From CALCHA01 sp035548175 (GTDB lineage: Bacteria > Planctomycetota > Phycisphaerae > WQYP01): a stretch of DNA of 64,000 nt. Positions 1-10,000 of this stretch are shown here, in pieces. The position numbers and the translations under genes were made by a program. The stretch covers positions 62,001 to 126,000 of the forward strand of contig DASZTO010000057.1 of assembly GCA_035548175.1 (NCBI GenBank), in the 5' to 3' direction. The stretch's first letter is position 1, and every line of letters starts with the position of its first letter. Below the pieces are notes generated by a model. The model worked only from the letters and a program-made list of their open reading frames with translations. It had not been told where the DNA came from and did no database searches.

Positions 1-509
1 TCTTCCCCCGGCGCGCACAACCTGGCAAACCCCGCGCGCATTCGCAGCCAAAAATTTCCTCCCCAACCCCCTCCCCCACAACCCCTTACCTCAAATCACC
101 CCCACTCTGTGTGCGCACAAACTGGGCGCGACTCCCCTCTATAGACACGTAGGAGCACTGCGCCATGACCGACTCCCACTCCCAAACCAACCATCTCCGC
201 ATCTCAACGACGAATTACCAATTACCAGTTACCAATTACCGTGGCCACCCTGTGTCGAAATCCAGCAAAACCCCGATACACAAGCACAAAAACCCCACGT
301 TTGCAAAAACACAACGGCAAAAACTCAACCTTTTTTGCAAAACACCCCAAAATCTACGAGCAAAACCCCAAACTCCCTCCTCAAAAACCCCCCATTCGTG
401 CCCATTCGTGCGCATTTGTGGAAAATCCCACGGCCGCATCCCCCGTACCATTCCCTCCCCCATCCCGCTAAGATGCGGGACTGAACTAACCTTTTCCGGA
501 ACCCTCACC
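1..509. other. Leader region upstream of hslU, no supported gene
   Basis: I see no supported gene here. A frame with an ATG at 165 stays open into hslU, but its codons make low-complexity Asn/Thr/Pro/Lys-rich sequence unlike HslU, so I treat it as untranslated or fortuitous. The stretch holds an AATTACC-type repeat (213-240) and a tandem CCCATTCGTG motif near 391-411. CTATAGA followed by TAGGAG near 140-155 could be a promoter or ribosome site. hslV, the usual partner just upstream of hslU, is not present between base 1 and hslU. Confidence 0.5.
213..240. repeat. AATTACC short-period repeat
   Basis: AATTACCAATTACC is followed at once by a variant copy, AGTTACCAATTACC. The same words recur as a long inverted repeat at 28101-28181. 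The A+T-rich repeat stands out against the surrounding GC-rich sequence. Its function is unknown. Confidence 0.7.
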
Positions 510-1862
510 ATGCCCCAAATCTCCCTCACCCCCCAGCAGATCGTCTCCGAACTCGACAAGCACATCGTCGGCCAGGCCGCCGGCAAACGCGCCGTCGCCA
601 TCGCCGTCCGCAACCGCTGGCGACGCCAGCAGCTCCCCCAGGCTCTCGCCGCCGCCGTCATCCCCAAAAATATCCTCATGATCGGCCCCACTGGCGTCGG
701 CAAAACCGAAATCGCCCGCCGCCTCGCCTCCCTTACCGGCGCCCCCTTCATCAAGGTCGAAGCCACCAAGTACACCGAGGTCGGCTACGTCGGCCGCGAT
801 GTCGAATCCATGGTCCGCGACATCGTTGAAATCGCCATCCGCATGGTCCAGCAGGAACAGGCCGCCACCCTCCGCGAAAAAGCCGAAGCCGCCGCCGAAG
901 ATCGCCTCGTCGACCTCCTCCTCCCCCTCGAAGATCAAGGCTACAGCAACGACCCCGAAGCCGAGGAACGCAAAAAACGCTCCCGCGAGAAAATCCGCTC
1001 CGGCCTCAACGCCGGAACCTTCGATCAGGCCTCCGTCGAAGTCACCATGCAGGAAAAATCCCAGACCGGAAACATGCTCGGCATGATGGGCATGGACCAG
1101 ATGGACGCCATGGGCGGCGGCGGCCTCTCCGAAATGTTCGAACGCCTCATGCCCGGCAAAACACTCCGCCGCAAACTCCGCGTCCGCGACGCACGCGAAT
1201 TCCTCATGGCACAGGAAGCCGAAAAACTCATCGACCGCGAATCCGTCATCGCACAGGCCATCGAACGCACCGAAAACTCCGGCATCATCTTCATCGACGA
1301 AATCGACAAAATCGCCGGCGCTGAATCCAAGTCCGGCCCTGACGTCTCCCGCGGCGGCGTCCAGCGCGACCTCCTCCCCATCGTCGAAGGCTCCACCGTC
1401 TCCACCAAGCACGGCCCCGTCAAAACCGACCACATCCTCTTCATCGCCGCCGGTGCCTTCCACAACGCCAAACCCTCCGACCTCATGCCCGAACTTCAGG
1501 GCCGCTTCCCCATCCGCGTCGAGCTCTCCGACCTCACCAAGGACGATTTCGTCCGCATCCTCACTGAACCCGAAAACTCTCTCATGAAACAAACCATGGC
1601 CCTCCTCTCCACCGAGCAGGTCGAAATCCAGTTCACCGAGGATGCCATCGACGCCATCGCCGAGTTCGCCTACAACGTCAACCGCAAAACCCAGAACATC
1701 GGCGCCCGCCGCCTCAATTCCATCGTCGAAAAAGTCTGCGAGGAACTGAGCTTCACCGCCTCCGAACGCCGCGGCGAAAAACACTCCATCAACGCCCGCA
1801 TGGTCAAAGACCGCCTCACCAAAATCGCCGCCGAAGACGACCGCTCCAAATACCTCCTGTAG
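510..1862 (+). CDS. hslU: ATP-dependent protease ATPase subunit HslU
   Basis: AAA+ unfoldase that feeds substrates to the HslV peptidase in the cytoplasm. The protein is 450 residues, the normal HslU length. The Walker A motif GPTGVGKTE lies at about residues 59-67 and the Walker B motif IIFIDEID just past the middle. Between them is the charged, Gly/Met-rich I-domain that faces the unfolded substrate. The C-terminal stretch with NIGARRL and the terminal residues that dock into HslV are present. I place the start at the ATG giving MPQISLTPQQIV, because family similarity begins there; the frame is open further upstream but that part has no HslU character. hslV is not in the window. A phosphatase gene follows 36 bp later on the same strand. 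Confidence 0.95.
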   Translation: MPQISLTPQQIVSELDKHIVGQAAGKRAVAIAVRNRWRRQQLPQALAAAVIPKNILMIGPTGVGKTEIARRLASLTGAPFIKVEATKYTEVGYVGRDVESMVRDIVEIAIRMVQQEQAATLREKAEAAAEDRLVDLLLPLEDQGYSNDPEAEERKKRSREKIRSGLNAGTFDQASVEVTMQEKSQTGNMLGMMGMDQMDAMGGGGLSEMFERLMPGKTLRRKLRVRDAREFLMAQEAEKLIDRESVIAQAIERTENSGIIFIDEIDKIAGAESKSGPDVSRGGVQRDLLPIVEGSTVSTKHGPVKTDHILFIAAGAFHNAKPSDLMPELQGRFPIRVELSDLTKDDFVRILTEPENSLMKQTMALLSTEQVEIQFTEDAIDAIAEFAYNVNRKTQNIGARRLNSIVEKVCEELSFTASERRGEKHSINARMVKDRLTKIAAEDDRSKYLL

Positions 1863-1898
1863 TCCGTTTCGTATCCTTCGCGTTTTTCGTGGCCATTT

Positions 1899-2567
1899 AT
1901 GTTCCGCGCAGCATTATTCGACCTCGACGGCACCCTCATGGACTCCACCGCCGACATCGCCTGGTGCGGCAACGAGCTCATGCGCCGCCACAGCTTCCCC
2001 ACCCACCCGCTCGACCAGTTCCGCTACTTCATCGGCGACGGCGTCATCAACCTCATCCGCCGCATGCTCCCCGAAGACGCCCGCCGCGAAGAAGTCATCG
2101 CCCCGCTCGTCCCGGAATACAAAGCCCTCTACGCCGACCACTGGGCCGTCGAATCCTACGTCTATGACGGCATCCCGGAGCTGCTCGCCGCCCTCCACGC
2201 CCGCCGCCTCAAGCTCGCCGTCCTCTCCAACAAACCTCACGAATTCACCCTCCAATGCGTCGCCCACTTCCTGCCCAACACCCCCTTCGACATCGTGAGG
2301 GGCGCCGGCAGCGGTGGGGGGGGATTCCCCAACAAGCCCGATCCCGCCGCCGCCCTCGACATCGCCCGCCGCCTCGAAATCCCGCCCGCCGATTTCCTCT
2401 ACCTCGGCGACACCAACACCGACATGCAAACCGCCACCCGCGCCGGCATGTTCGCCATCGGCGTCCTCTGGGGCCTCCGCGACCGTGCCGAACTCGAATC
2501 CACCGGCGCCAAGGCCGTCCTCGCCCACCCGCGCGAACTGCTCACGGTGATTTCCTCGGCCCACTAA
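1899..2567 (+). CDS. gph: HAD-family phosphoglycolate phosphatase-like hydrolase
   Basis: Predicted cytosolic phosphatase of the haloacid dehalogenase superfamily, probably acting on 2-phosphoglycolate or a similar small phosphoester. Motif I is FDLDGTLMDS with the nucleophile Asp at residue 8 and the acid/base Asp at 10. Motif II is LSNKPH. The loop GDTNTDMQTA carries the motif IV acidic residues. The length of 222 residues is typical. A run of eight G inside the gene (about 2315-2322) encodes part of a Gly-rich stretch and could be prone to slippage. The gene follows hslU by 36 bp. The family assignment is firm; the exact substrate is inferred. Confidence 0.82.
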   Translation: MFRAALFDLDGTLMDSTADIAWCGNELMRRHSFPTHPLDQFRYFIGDGVINLIRRMLPEDARREEVIAPLVPEYKALYADHWAVESYVYDGIPELLAALHARRLKLAVLSNKPHEFTLQCVAHFLPNTPFDIVRGAGSGGGGFPNKPDPAAALDIARRLEIPPADFLYLGDTNTDMQTATRAGMFAIGVLWGLRDRAELESTGAKAVLAHPRELLTVISSAH

Positions 2568-2579
2568 AAGGAGCGTTTC

Positions 2580-2957
2580 ATGGATTTCTTCAACAATGTC
2601 GCCAACGCCCCCGCCTACTCCTACGCAACCTCCCGCGCCTACGCCGCCCAGGAAACCGCTGACGACGCCAACAGCCGCGCCTTCTCCCTCGAAGCGCGCC
2701 TCAACCGCCTCACCCTCGTCTGCGCCGCCATGTGGGAGCTCCTCCAGGAGAAGACCGGCGTCACCGCCGAAGAACTCGCCCAACGCGTCAGCGAAATCGA
2801 TCTCCGCGACGGCAAACTCGATGGCAAAATCGACCGCACCATCCGCGCCTGCCCCGCATGCGGACGCACCATCGCCCCCAACGCCGTCAAGTGCATGTAC
2901 TGCGGCAAGGGCCTCCCCGCGCTCGATATCTTCGGCCAACCCAACCCCCTCCCCTGA
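2580..2957 (+). CDS. Small protein with coiled coil and C-terminal zinc ribbon
   Basis: A 125-residue protein I cannot assign to a named family. The first two thirds are helical and charged and could form a coiled coil (LEARLNRLTLV, EELAQRVSEIDLRDGK). The C-terminal part has two CxxC pairs, CPACG and CMYCG, 14 residues apart, a typical zinc ribbon. A clear ribosome site AAGGAG (2568-2573) sits 6 nt before the ATG and directly follows the stop of the phosphatase gene, so the two are probably co-transcribed. No signal peptide or membrane helix is visible, so it is likely cytoplasmic. Its role is unknown. Confidence 0.75.
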   Translation: MDFFNNVANAPAYSYATSRAYAAQETADDANSRAFSLEARLNRLTLVCAAMWELLQEKTGVTAEELAQRVSEIDLRDGKLDGKIDRTIRACPACGRTIAPNAVKCMYCGKGLPALDIFGQPNPLP

Positions 2958-2971
2958 CCCCCGGAGGCCCG

Positions 2972-4417
2972 ATGCGTCTCCATCGTCCCATCCTCCTGCT
3001 GCTGCTCGCCGCAAGCCTGCTGCTTGCCGCCTGCGTGCCCGAGCGCGTCTCCTGGTCTCCCGACGGCTCCCGCGCCGCCGTCCTTGGCAAATACGGCCTC
3101 TATTTCTGCGACCCCTCCGGCAAGCTCTCCCCAATCGCCATCGCCAAGCCCATCGACCGCGTCGCCTGGCTGCCCGATGGCAAACACATCGTCGTCGTCC
3201 GTGTCGCCGAACTCGCCACCTGGAACGAACTCGTCAAATTCGGCGCCGGCCTCACCGACGGCATCCCCGAAAAAGCCAAAGCCTGGCGACAAAAATTCGT
3301 GCAGGCCGGCGCCGACGAGGCCGCCCTCAAAGCCCTCGCCGACCCGCTCTTCGCCGACAGCGACGCCCGCCTCGTCGCCATCTACCTCCGCGACAACGAT
3401 CCAGCCCTGCAGCAAGATCTCGGCCCCGACAAATGGGCCAACCTCGCAGACCTCACCTACGACCTCCCCATCTGCGAACTCTACGACGTCTCCGCCGACA
3501 CCCCGCGCTTGACCGCCACGCTGCTCACCGGCGCCGTCGGCTGGACCACCGAACTCCGCCCCGCGCCCGCCGGAGGCAGGCTCGCCATCGCCTGCTGGAA
3601 CACCTCCGCCAAACCGCCCCGCGCGCTCCTGTTCCTCGTCTCCACCACCGATCCCAAAGCCGTCCCCGTCGCACTCGGCGAAGGCTGCGCGTTTCCCGAC
3701 TTCGCACCCGATGGCAAAACGCTGGTCTGCATGCACTCCGTGCCCAACCCCGTGCTCGCCGACGTCCACCTGGGCGACAATGACCGGACCATCTCCAAGC
3801 TGCGTTTCACCGCCGACAGCCCCGACCAGCACCCCGGCGCCATCGTCGCCCGCGACCTCACCACACTGGACACGGCGCGCGAGCAACTTCTCGCCACCGC
3901 CGCCTACGATCCCATGACCCGCATCCGCGTCGCGGCCGATGGCCGGGTGTTCTTCTGCGTCCAGGCCCTCGAAAATCCGGTCGCCGCCTCCATTCCCAAA
4001 GATCAGCACGCCCTCTACGTCCTGCCCAAAATCGGAGACGCCCCGGCGCTGATTGTTCCCCCCGCCGTCCAGCCCACCCTGGGCAACCAGCAGCAGCTCT
4101 TCTCGCTCAGCCCCGACGCCCGCTACCTCGACGTGCCCTCCGACCAGGGCCAGGTTTCAGTCCTCGATCTGCAGACGCAAAAGGTCATCCCCGTCCAGCC
4201 GCTCGCGGACCATCGCGGCGAAAAAGGCGACGATTTCTCCCTCGTCTCCATCCCCGCCTGGCGCAATAACACGCAGCTCACCTTCGTGCGCATCACCCAG
4301 CCCGGTTCGCCTGAACGCGAAGTCGTCCTGCACGATATGGCCGACGACTCCGACAAAATCCTCAGCCCCACGTGGTCCGATGAAGCCAGGGCAGACTGGC
4401 TCACCCCGCTGCCGTAG
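2972..4417 (+). CDS. Lipoprotein with WD40/TolB-like propeller repeats
   Basis: A 481-residue predicted lipoprotein. The N-terminus is a signal peptide with a Leu-rich core ending in a lipobox (LLLAAC). Directly after the Cys come repeats of the SWSPDGSRAA, AWLPDGKHIV and FAPDGKTLVC type, the blade motif of TolB/WD40-like beta propellers; another copy, SLSPDARYL, lies near the C-terminus. The start is the ATG 5 nt after CGGAGG (2962-2967). The final 17 bp overlap the 3' end of the convergent gene on the other strand. It probably sits in the outer or inner membrane facing the periplasm. No enzymatic motif is visible and no function can be assigned. Confidence 0.8.
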   Translation: MRLHRPILLLLLAASLLLAACVPERVSWSPDGSRAAVLGKYGLYFCDPSGKLSPIAIAKPIDRVAWLPDGKHIVVVRVAELATWNELVKFGAGLTDGIPEKAKAWRQKFVQAGADEAALKALADPLFADSDARLVAIYLRDNDPALQQDLGPDKWANLADLTYDLPICELYDVSADTPRLTATLLTGAVGWTTELRPAPAGGRLAIACWNTSAKPPRALLFLVSTTDPKAVPVALGEGCAFPDFAPDGKTLVCMHSVPNPVLADVHLGDNDRTISKLRFTADSPDQHPGAIVARDLTTLDTAREQLLATAAYDPMTRIRVAADGRVFFCVQALENPVAASIPKDQHALYVLPKIGDAPALIVPPAVQPTLGNQQQLFSLSPDARYLDVPSDQGQVSVLDLQTQKVIPVQPLADHRGEKGDDFSLVSIPAWRNNTQLTFVRITQPGSPEREVVLHDMADDSDKILSPTWSDEARADWLTPLP

Positions 4418-5189
4418 AGTCCGCGCCCCGTCGAAACAGCAGGCTGCAGCAGGTAAGCGCCCCTTCCGCCTTCGCCAGCTCATCACACGCCACGCGAATC
4501 ACCCGCACCCCGCGCCGCTCCAGCCGCTCCGCCGTGCCCGGAAAGTGCTCTGGAAATAACACCGCTTGACCGACCCGCAACGCATTCGCCGCCATCGCCT
4601 CCGCCGGATCGACCTCGACGACCTCCAATCCCGCAAACGCCCGCCGATTCACCCACGCCGGATTCATCACCAGCAGTTCCTCCCCGACCGCCGTCACCGC
4701 CGATTTCAAATGCAGGCATCCCCGCACCCCAGCGCCCTCCACGCGGTATCCGCATCGCCCCAGCGCCGCCGCGAGCTGTCGGATTCCCTCAACATTGCTG
4801 CGCGCCGACTGCCCCACCCACACGCGCTTGCCGATACACAGAACATCGCCGCCGTCGAGCATCGCCGGTTCCGCCAGTCGCACCAGCGTCCGAGACCTGC
4901 CCAGCATCTCCGCCACGCATTCCGTCTCCCCGCGCCGCGCAGGCGCGCCCGGGCGGGTGATGACCGCCATTTCGTCGACCACCACGGCCGTGTCTTCGAT
5001 GAACACCCCATCGGGAAAATCCTCTCCGCCGCCCACGCGCTCGACGCGCACGCGCAGGTTCTCCAGCGTTCGCTCGTATGCGGCGTGTTGCGATCGCGCG
5101 CGATGCACATCGATCGGTTGACGCGTCAGGTGCGTCAACTCGCACGCGCCGATCCTGCCGCTCACCTCGCGCGTCAGGGCCACCAGCAT
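4401..5189 (-). CDS. Dimethylarginine dimethylaminohydrolase (amidinotransferase fold)
   Basis: Predicted to hydrolyse N-omega-methylated arginines to citrulline and a methylamine. It is 262 residues long, the normal DDAH length. The substrate-binding FPDGVFIEDTA segment has Glu65 and Asp66. LDGGDVL follows near residue 111. The catalytic His lies in CLHLKS (His160) and the nucleophile Cys in the C-terminal TCCS motif (247-248). A GGAGG ribosome site precedes the ATG by 9 nt. It lies 27 bp downstream of uvrC and is probably co-transcribed with it, though no functional link is obvious. Arginine deiminase or citrullinase-like activity is possible, but the TCCS and FIEDTA motifs fit DDAH best. 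Confidence 0.87.
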   Translation of the reverse strand: MLVALTREVSGRIGACELTHLTRQPIDVHRARSQHAAYERTLENLRVRVERVGGGEDFPDGVFIEDTAVVVDEMAVITRPGAPARRGETECVAEMLGRSRTLVRLAEPAMLDGGDVLCIGKRVWVGQSARSNVEGIRQLAAALGRCGYRVEGAGVRGCLHLKSAVTAVGEELLVMNPAWVNRRAFAGLEVVEVDPAEAMAANALRVGQAVLFPEHFPGTAERLERRGVRVIRVACDELAKAEGALTCCSLLFRRGADSTAAG

Positions 5190-5216
5190 GAAACGCTTCC
5201 TCCCTCCGCTGGGCCA

Positions 5217-6926
5217 TCACGTCATCGTGGGCGATACCTGGTCGCCAGGCTCCGGCGGTTGCGGCCCGGCCGGCTTGTCCACCTGCCCCAGACCCCGGAT
5301 GTCCTCGACCGTCAGCACCTTGAAATCCGGATCGCCGCACGGCGGCCGTTCACTCGCCGGAACCGCCGGATTTTGCTTCCGTTTTCGCGGCGCCCTGGGC
5401 GGCCGCTTGCCCGTGGCAAGTTCGTCCGCAAAGCGCTTTTTGGAAATGAGCAGGTGGTGATAGGACTGCCCAAATCGGTGCGCCTCATCGCGAACATGCT
5501 GCAGAAGTTTCAGCGCGGGATTGGTGCGGGAAAGCTTCACCGGCCCGGAGCGCGCCTGCACGTAGATTTCCTCTTCCCGCTTCGCCAGCGAAATCACCAT
5601 CGGCGGCCGGGCGTCCATCTGCGAAAAGGCGTCCTGCGCCGCGTGAAGCTGCCCAAGCCCCCCGTCAATGACGATCACGTCGGGGAACAGCTCGGCATTG
5701 TGACCGGCGTCGCGATAGCGCCGCGACACCACCTCCGCGATCGACTTGTAATCATCCACGCCGGTGACGGTCTTGATGCGGAAGCGCCGATAACCGTTCT
5801 TGAAAGGCCGACCGTCGATGAAGCACACAAGCGACCCCACGGTCGCCTCGCCCTGAAAGTGCGCGATGTCGATGCACTCGACGCTCCGGATCGGCTCGGG
5901 CAGTTCGAGAAGGTCCTGGAGATTCTTGAGCCCCTGGCGGTGATCCTGGAAAAACACTTCCGTCTGAATCGTCTTGTCGGCGGCGAAGCGTGAACGCTCG
6001 GAAAGCGCACGCAGCGCTTTAATCTGATCCCGCAGCGTCGCCGCCTTCTCGAACTCCAGGTTCATGCTCGCCTGTTCCATCTCGCCGGTCATTTCGCGCA
6101 GCACCTCAGAGCCCTTGGAATCCAAAAAACGCTTCAGCCGGTCGATGTCCTGCCGGTACGCCTCGCGCGAGATTTTGTCGGCACAGGGGGCGGTGCACTG
6201 CCGGATGGCGTAGAGCAGGCAGGGGCGGAAGAAACGCTTGCGCGGATCATCTTCCAGGATTTCGAGGTGGCACGTGCGGAATTTGAACACGCGCTGCAAA
6301 TGCTGAATCGCCTCCTTCAGCGCCGACGAGCTGGTGAACGGGCCGTAGAGTTTCGTCCCGGTCGGCGAGGGCTGCCGCGTGATGTAGACGCCGGGATAAT
6401 CGTCGCGGGTGGTGATTTCGAGGTAGGGGAAGGTTTTGTCGTCGGTGAGGCGGGCGTTGAAGCGCGGCTGGATGTCCTTGATGAGCCGGTTTTCCATCAG
6501 GAGCGCTTCGACTTCGGTATCGCAGGAGAGCGTGTCGAAATCGACGACGTAATCGAGGAGGAGCTGTTTGCCGAAGCGGCCGAGATCGGTGGAGGGGACG
6601 AAATAGGAGCCGACGCGATCGCGGAGGGAGCGGGATTTGCCGACGTAGATGACGACGCCGCGCGTGTCCTTCATCAAGTACACGCCGGGCGTTCCGGGGA
6701 GCTCCCTGGCTTTTTCGCGGAGGCGGGAGAGACGGATGGAATCGGGCTCGGTGGGGCGGGGTAAGTGGACGTTGTCCTTGGGCTCCTCGAAAACCGGATC
6801 GGTATCAAAAGAATCCTTCCCCCCATCCTCCGCCTCGCCCTCGGCCTGAAGGGGCTGGTACTCGGCGAGCAGTTCCTCGGCCAGCGAGTCCTCATCGGGT
6901 GCGTTGGTGGGTGATGTCTCCGACAT
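5217..6926 (-). CDS. uvrC: UvrC-type excinuclease lacking the C-terminal HhH domain
   Basis: Nuclease of nucleotide excision repair. A GIY-YIG domain at about residues 78-160 (PGVYLMKD, IYVGKSRSLRDRV and a catalytic Glu in LMENRLI) makes the 3' incision. A UVR motif follows (about 285-320, NLEFEKAATLRDQI), then the RNase H-like 5' nuclease with CIDIAHFQGE, VIDGGLGQL and RDEAHRF supplying its Asp, Asp and His. Two oddities are visible. There is an acidic N-terminal extension of about 75 residues. The protein also ends in a basic, Pro-rich tail where the tandem helix-hairpin-helix DNA-binding domain is normally found. Both active sites look intact. It is the first gene of a minus-strand pair and its transcript may be leaderless. 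Confidence 0.9.
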   Translation of the reverse strand: MSETSPTNAPDEDSLAEELLAEYQPLQAEGEAEDGGKDSFDTDPVFEEPKDNVHLPRPTEPDSIRLSRLREKARELPGTPGVYLMKDTRGVVIYVGKSRSLRDRVGSYFVPSTDLGRFGKQLLLDYVVDFDTLSCDTEVEALLMENRLIKDIQPRFNARLTDDKTFPYLEITTRDDYPGVYITRQPSPTGTKLYGPFTSSSALKEAIQHLQRVFKFRTCHLEILEDDPRKRFFRPCLLYAIRQCTAPCADKISREAYRQDIDRLKRFLDSKGSEVLREMTGEMEQASMNLEFEKAATLRDQIKALRALSERSRFAADKTIQTEVFFQDHRQGLKNLQDLLELPEPIRSVECIDIAHFQGEATVGSLVCFIDGRPFKNGYRRFRIKTVTGVDDYKSIAEVVSRRYRDAGHNAELFPDVIVIDGGLGQLHAAQDAFSQMDARPPMVISLAKREEEIYVQARSGPVKLSRTNPALKLLQHVRDEAHRFGQSYHHLLISKKRFADELATGKRPPRAPRKRKQNPAVPASERPPCGDPDFKVLTVEDIRGLGQVDKPAGPQPPEPGDQVSPTMT

Positions 6927-6932
6927 ACGCCC

Positions 6933-6938
6933 ATTATA
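6933..6938 (-). promoter_or_regulatory. -10 element of uvrC, leaderless configuration
   Basis: A perfect TATAAT on the minus strand ends 6 nt before the uvrC ATG (GGGCGT, then ATG). Transcription would begin at or next to the A of the start codon. No good -35 hexamer is visible 16-18 nt upstream. Confidence 0.55.
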
Positions 6939-6976
6939 GGCCGCCGCACGGACTTTCCCGCATCATCCGCGCTTCC

Positions 6977-7005
6977 CTGACAACCGGGGCCATTCCCGGT
7001 ATCCT
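6977..7005 (+). promoter_or_regulatory. Sigma70-like promoter of pyruvate carboxylase
   Basis: CTGACA and TATCCT are separated by 17 nt in the divergent space between uvrC and the carboxylase gene. Predicted transcription would start about 30 nt before the ATG. Confidence 0.55.
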
Positions 7006-7043
7006 CTGGCGCTCGTTTTTCCCCGGCCTCCCAGGAAGTTGCA

Positions 7044-10000
7044 ATGAAAAAACTGCTCGTCGCCAACCGCTCCGAAATCGCCATTCGCGTCATGCGTGCC
7101 GCCACCGAACTCGGTTATCGCACGGTGGCCATTTATTCGCATGAGGACCGCTACTCGCTGCACCGGTTCAAGGCGGACGAGTCTTATCAGGTCGGCGGTC
7201 CCGATGCGCCGGTGAAGAATTACCTGAACATTCCGGAGATCATCCGCATCGCGACGGAAGTGGGGGTGCAGTTCATCCATCCGGGGTACGGCTTTTTGTC
7301 CGAGAACGGAGATTTTGCCCAGGCCTGCGCCGAGGCAGGCATCACGTTTGTCGGGCCCTCGCCGGAAATGCTGCGCGCCTTCGGGGACAAGACGGCGGCG
7401 CGCAAGATCGCGGAAAAAGCCGGCGTGCCCATCGTCCCGGGCACGCAGGAATCGGTCAGCAACTGGAAGGATGTGCAGCGCGAGGCGAAGCGCATCGGCT
7501 TTCCGCTGATCATCAAGGCCGCGCACGGCGGGGGGGGCCGGGGGATGCGGGTCGTGCGGAAGATGGAGGATCTCGAAGAGAAGGTCGCCGAGGCCTCCCG
7601 CGAGGCCGGGGCCGCCTTCGGCAAGGGGGAGGTCTTCCTCGAACGCTACATCCAGCACGCCAAACACATCGAGGTCCAGCTCCTCGGCGATTCGCACGGC
7701 AATCTCCTGCACCTCTTCGAGCGCGATTGCACCATTCAGCGCCGCCACCAGAAGGTCGTCGAACTCGCCCCCGCCGTGTCCCTGCCTCTTGACGTGCGCC
7801 GCCGCATCTGTGAAGCGGCCCTGCAGATCGGCCGGCAGGTGCGCTACAAAAACGCCGGCACGGTGGAATTCCTCGTGGATGCGGAGTCGCACGAATTCTT
7901 CTTCATCGAGGTGAACCCGCGCATCCAGGTCGAGCACACGGTCACCGAAATCATCACCGGCGTGGATCTGGTCAAGTCGCAGATCCACATCGCCGAGGGC
8001 TACAACCTGCATGAGCCCCCGCTGAATCTGCCCGCGCAGGCCGACCTCACCTTCCGCGGCGTCGCGCTGCAATCGCGGATCACCTCGGAAGACCCGGCCA
8101 ACAATTTCACCCCGGACTACGGCCGGATCTCCTCCTACCGCTCTCCCGGCGGCTATGGCGTGCGCCTCGACGGCGGCACCGCCTATTCCGGCGCCGTCAT
8201 CACGCCCCACTTCGACTCCCTGCTGGTCAAGCTCACCTGCTTCGGTTCCACCTTCGAGGATGTCATCGACCGCACGCAGCGCGCCCTGGCCGAATTTCGC
8301 ATCCGCGGGGTCAAAACCAACATCCCCTTCCTGCAGAACCTCGTCGCCCATCCCGATTTTCAGTCCGGCAAGGCCACCACCACCTTCATCGACGCCACAC
8401 CCGCCCTCTTCAAATTTCCCACCCGCCGCGACCGCGCCACCAAGCTGCTCACCTACCTCGGCGACGTCATCGTCAACGGCCGGCCGGAAATCAAGAAGAA
8501 ACCCGACCTCTCCGTGATGACCCCGCCCCGGCCGCTGCCTGAATCCATGGCCGCGGCTCCCCCCGGCACGCGCGACCGCCTCAAGGAACTCGGCGCCAAA
8601 AAGTTCGGCGAGTGGATCCTCAAGCAAAAACCCCTGCTGATCACCGACACCACCATGCGCGACGCCCACCAGTCGCTGCTGGCCACGCGCGTGCGCACCG
8701 TCGATCTGCTCGGATGCGCCCCCTTTGTGGCCCACCAGTTGTCGGGCCTTTTTTCCCTCGAAATGTGGGGCGGCGCCACCTTCGATACCGCCCTGCGCTT
8801 TCTTTCCGAAGATCCCTGGGAACGCCTCGCCCAGCTTCGCAAGGCCATCCCCAACGTCCTGTTTCAGATGCTCTTCCGCGCCAGCAACGCACTGGGCTAC
8901 ACCAATTACCCCGATAACGTGGTGAAGGATTTCGCCAAACTCGCCGCCCAGCACGGCATCGACGTCTTCCGCATCTTCGATAGCCTCAACTGGCTTGAAA
9001 ACATGAAGGTCGCCATGGAAGCCGTGCGCGAGACCGACGCTTTGTGCGAGGCCGCCATCTGTTACACCGGCGACATCCTCGACCCCAAGCGCGACAAGTA
9101 TTCGCTGAAATACTACGTCAAGCTCGCCAAAGAGCTCGAACGCATGGGCACCCACATCCTGGCCATCAAGGACATGGCGGGCCTGCTCAAACCGCTGGCC
9201 GCGCGCAAGCTCGTCAAGGCCCTGCGGGAAGAGATCGGCGTGCCCATCCATTTCCACACCCACGACACGGCCGGCATGCAGGCGGCCTCCTATCTGATGG
9301 CCGCGGAAGCCGGCGCCTCGATCGTCGATTGCGCCGTATCGAGCATGTCCGCCATGACCTCGCAGCCCAACATGAACGCGCTTGTCGCCGCGCTCCAGCA
9401 CACCCCGCGCGACACCGGCCTCTCCATGGAAACGCTCCAGCAGTACTCCGATTACTGGGAAGCGGTCCGCCGCTATTACGCCCCCTTCGAGGAAGGCATG
9501 CTCGCTCCCACCGCTTCCGTCTACCAGCATGAAATGCCCGGCGGCCAGTACACCAACCTCCGCGTCCAGGCCAAATCCCTCGGCCTGGAAAACCGCTGGC
9601 CCGATGTCGCCAAAACCTACGCGGACGTCAACCAGCTTTTCGGCGACATCGTCAAAGTCACCCCCTCCTCGAAGGTCGTCGGCGACATGGCCCTCTTCAT
9701 GGTCACCAACAACCTCACCCCGCAGGATGTGCTCGATCCCGACCGCCACCTCGCCTTCCCCAAATCCGTCGTCGAATTTTTCCGCGGCGACATCGGCCAG
9801 CCCACCGGCGGGTTTCCAAAGCAGCTTCAGAAGGTTATCCTCGGCAAGGAAAAGCCCCTCAAGGGCCGCCCCGGCGCATCGCTGCCCAGGGTCAACATGG
9901 ACAAAACCCGCGAGGATCTCTCCGAAAAAATCCACCGCGAGCCCTCCGAAACCGACCTCGCCAGCTACCTCATGTATCCCCAGGTCTTTCTGGAGTTCGA

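Noticed and set aside
165..509. In-frame N-terminal extension of HslU by about 115 residues
   Set aside because: The sequence is low complexity, contains the AATTACC repeat, and HslU homology begins at the ATG at 510.
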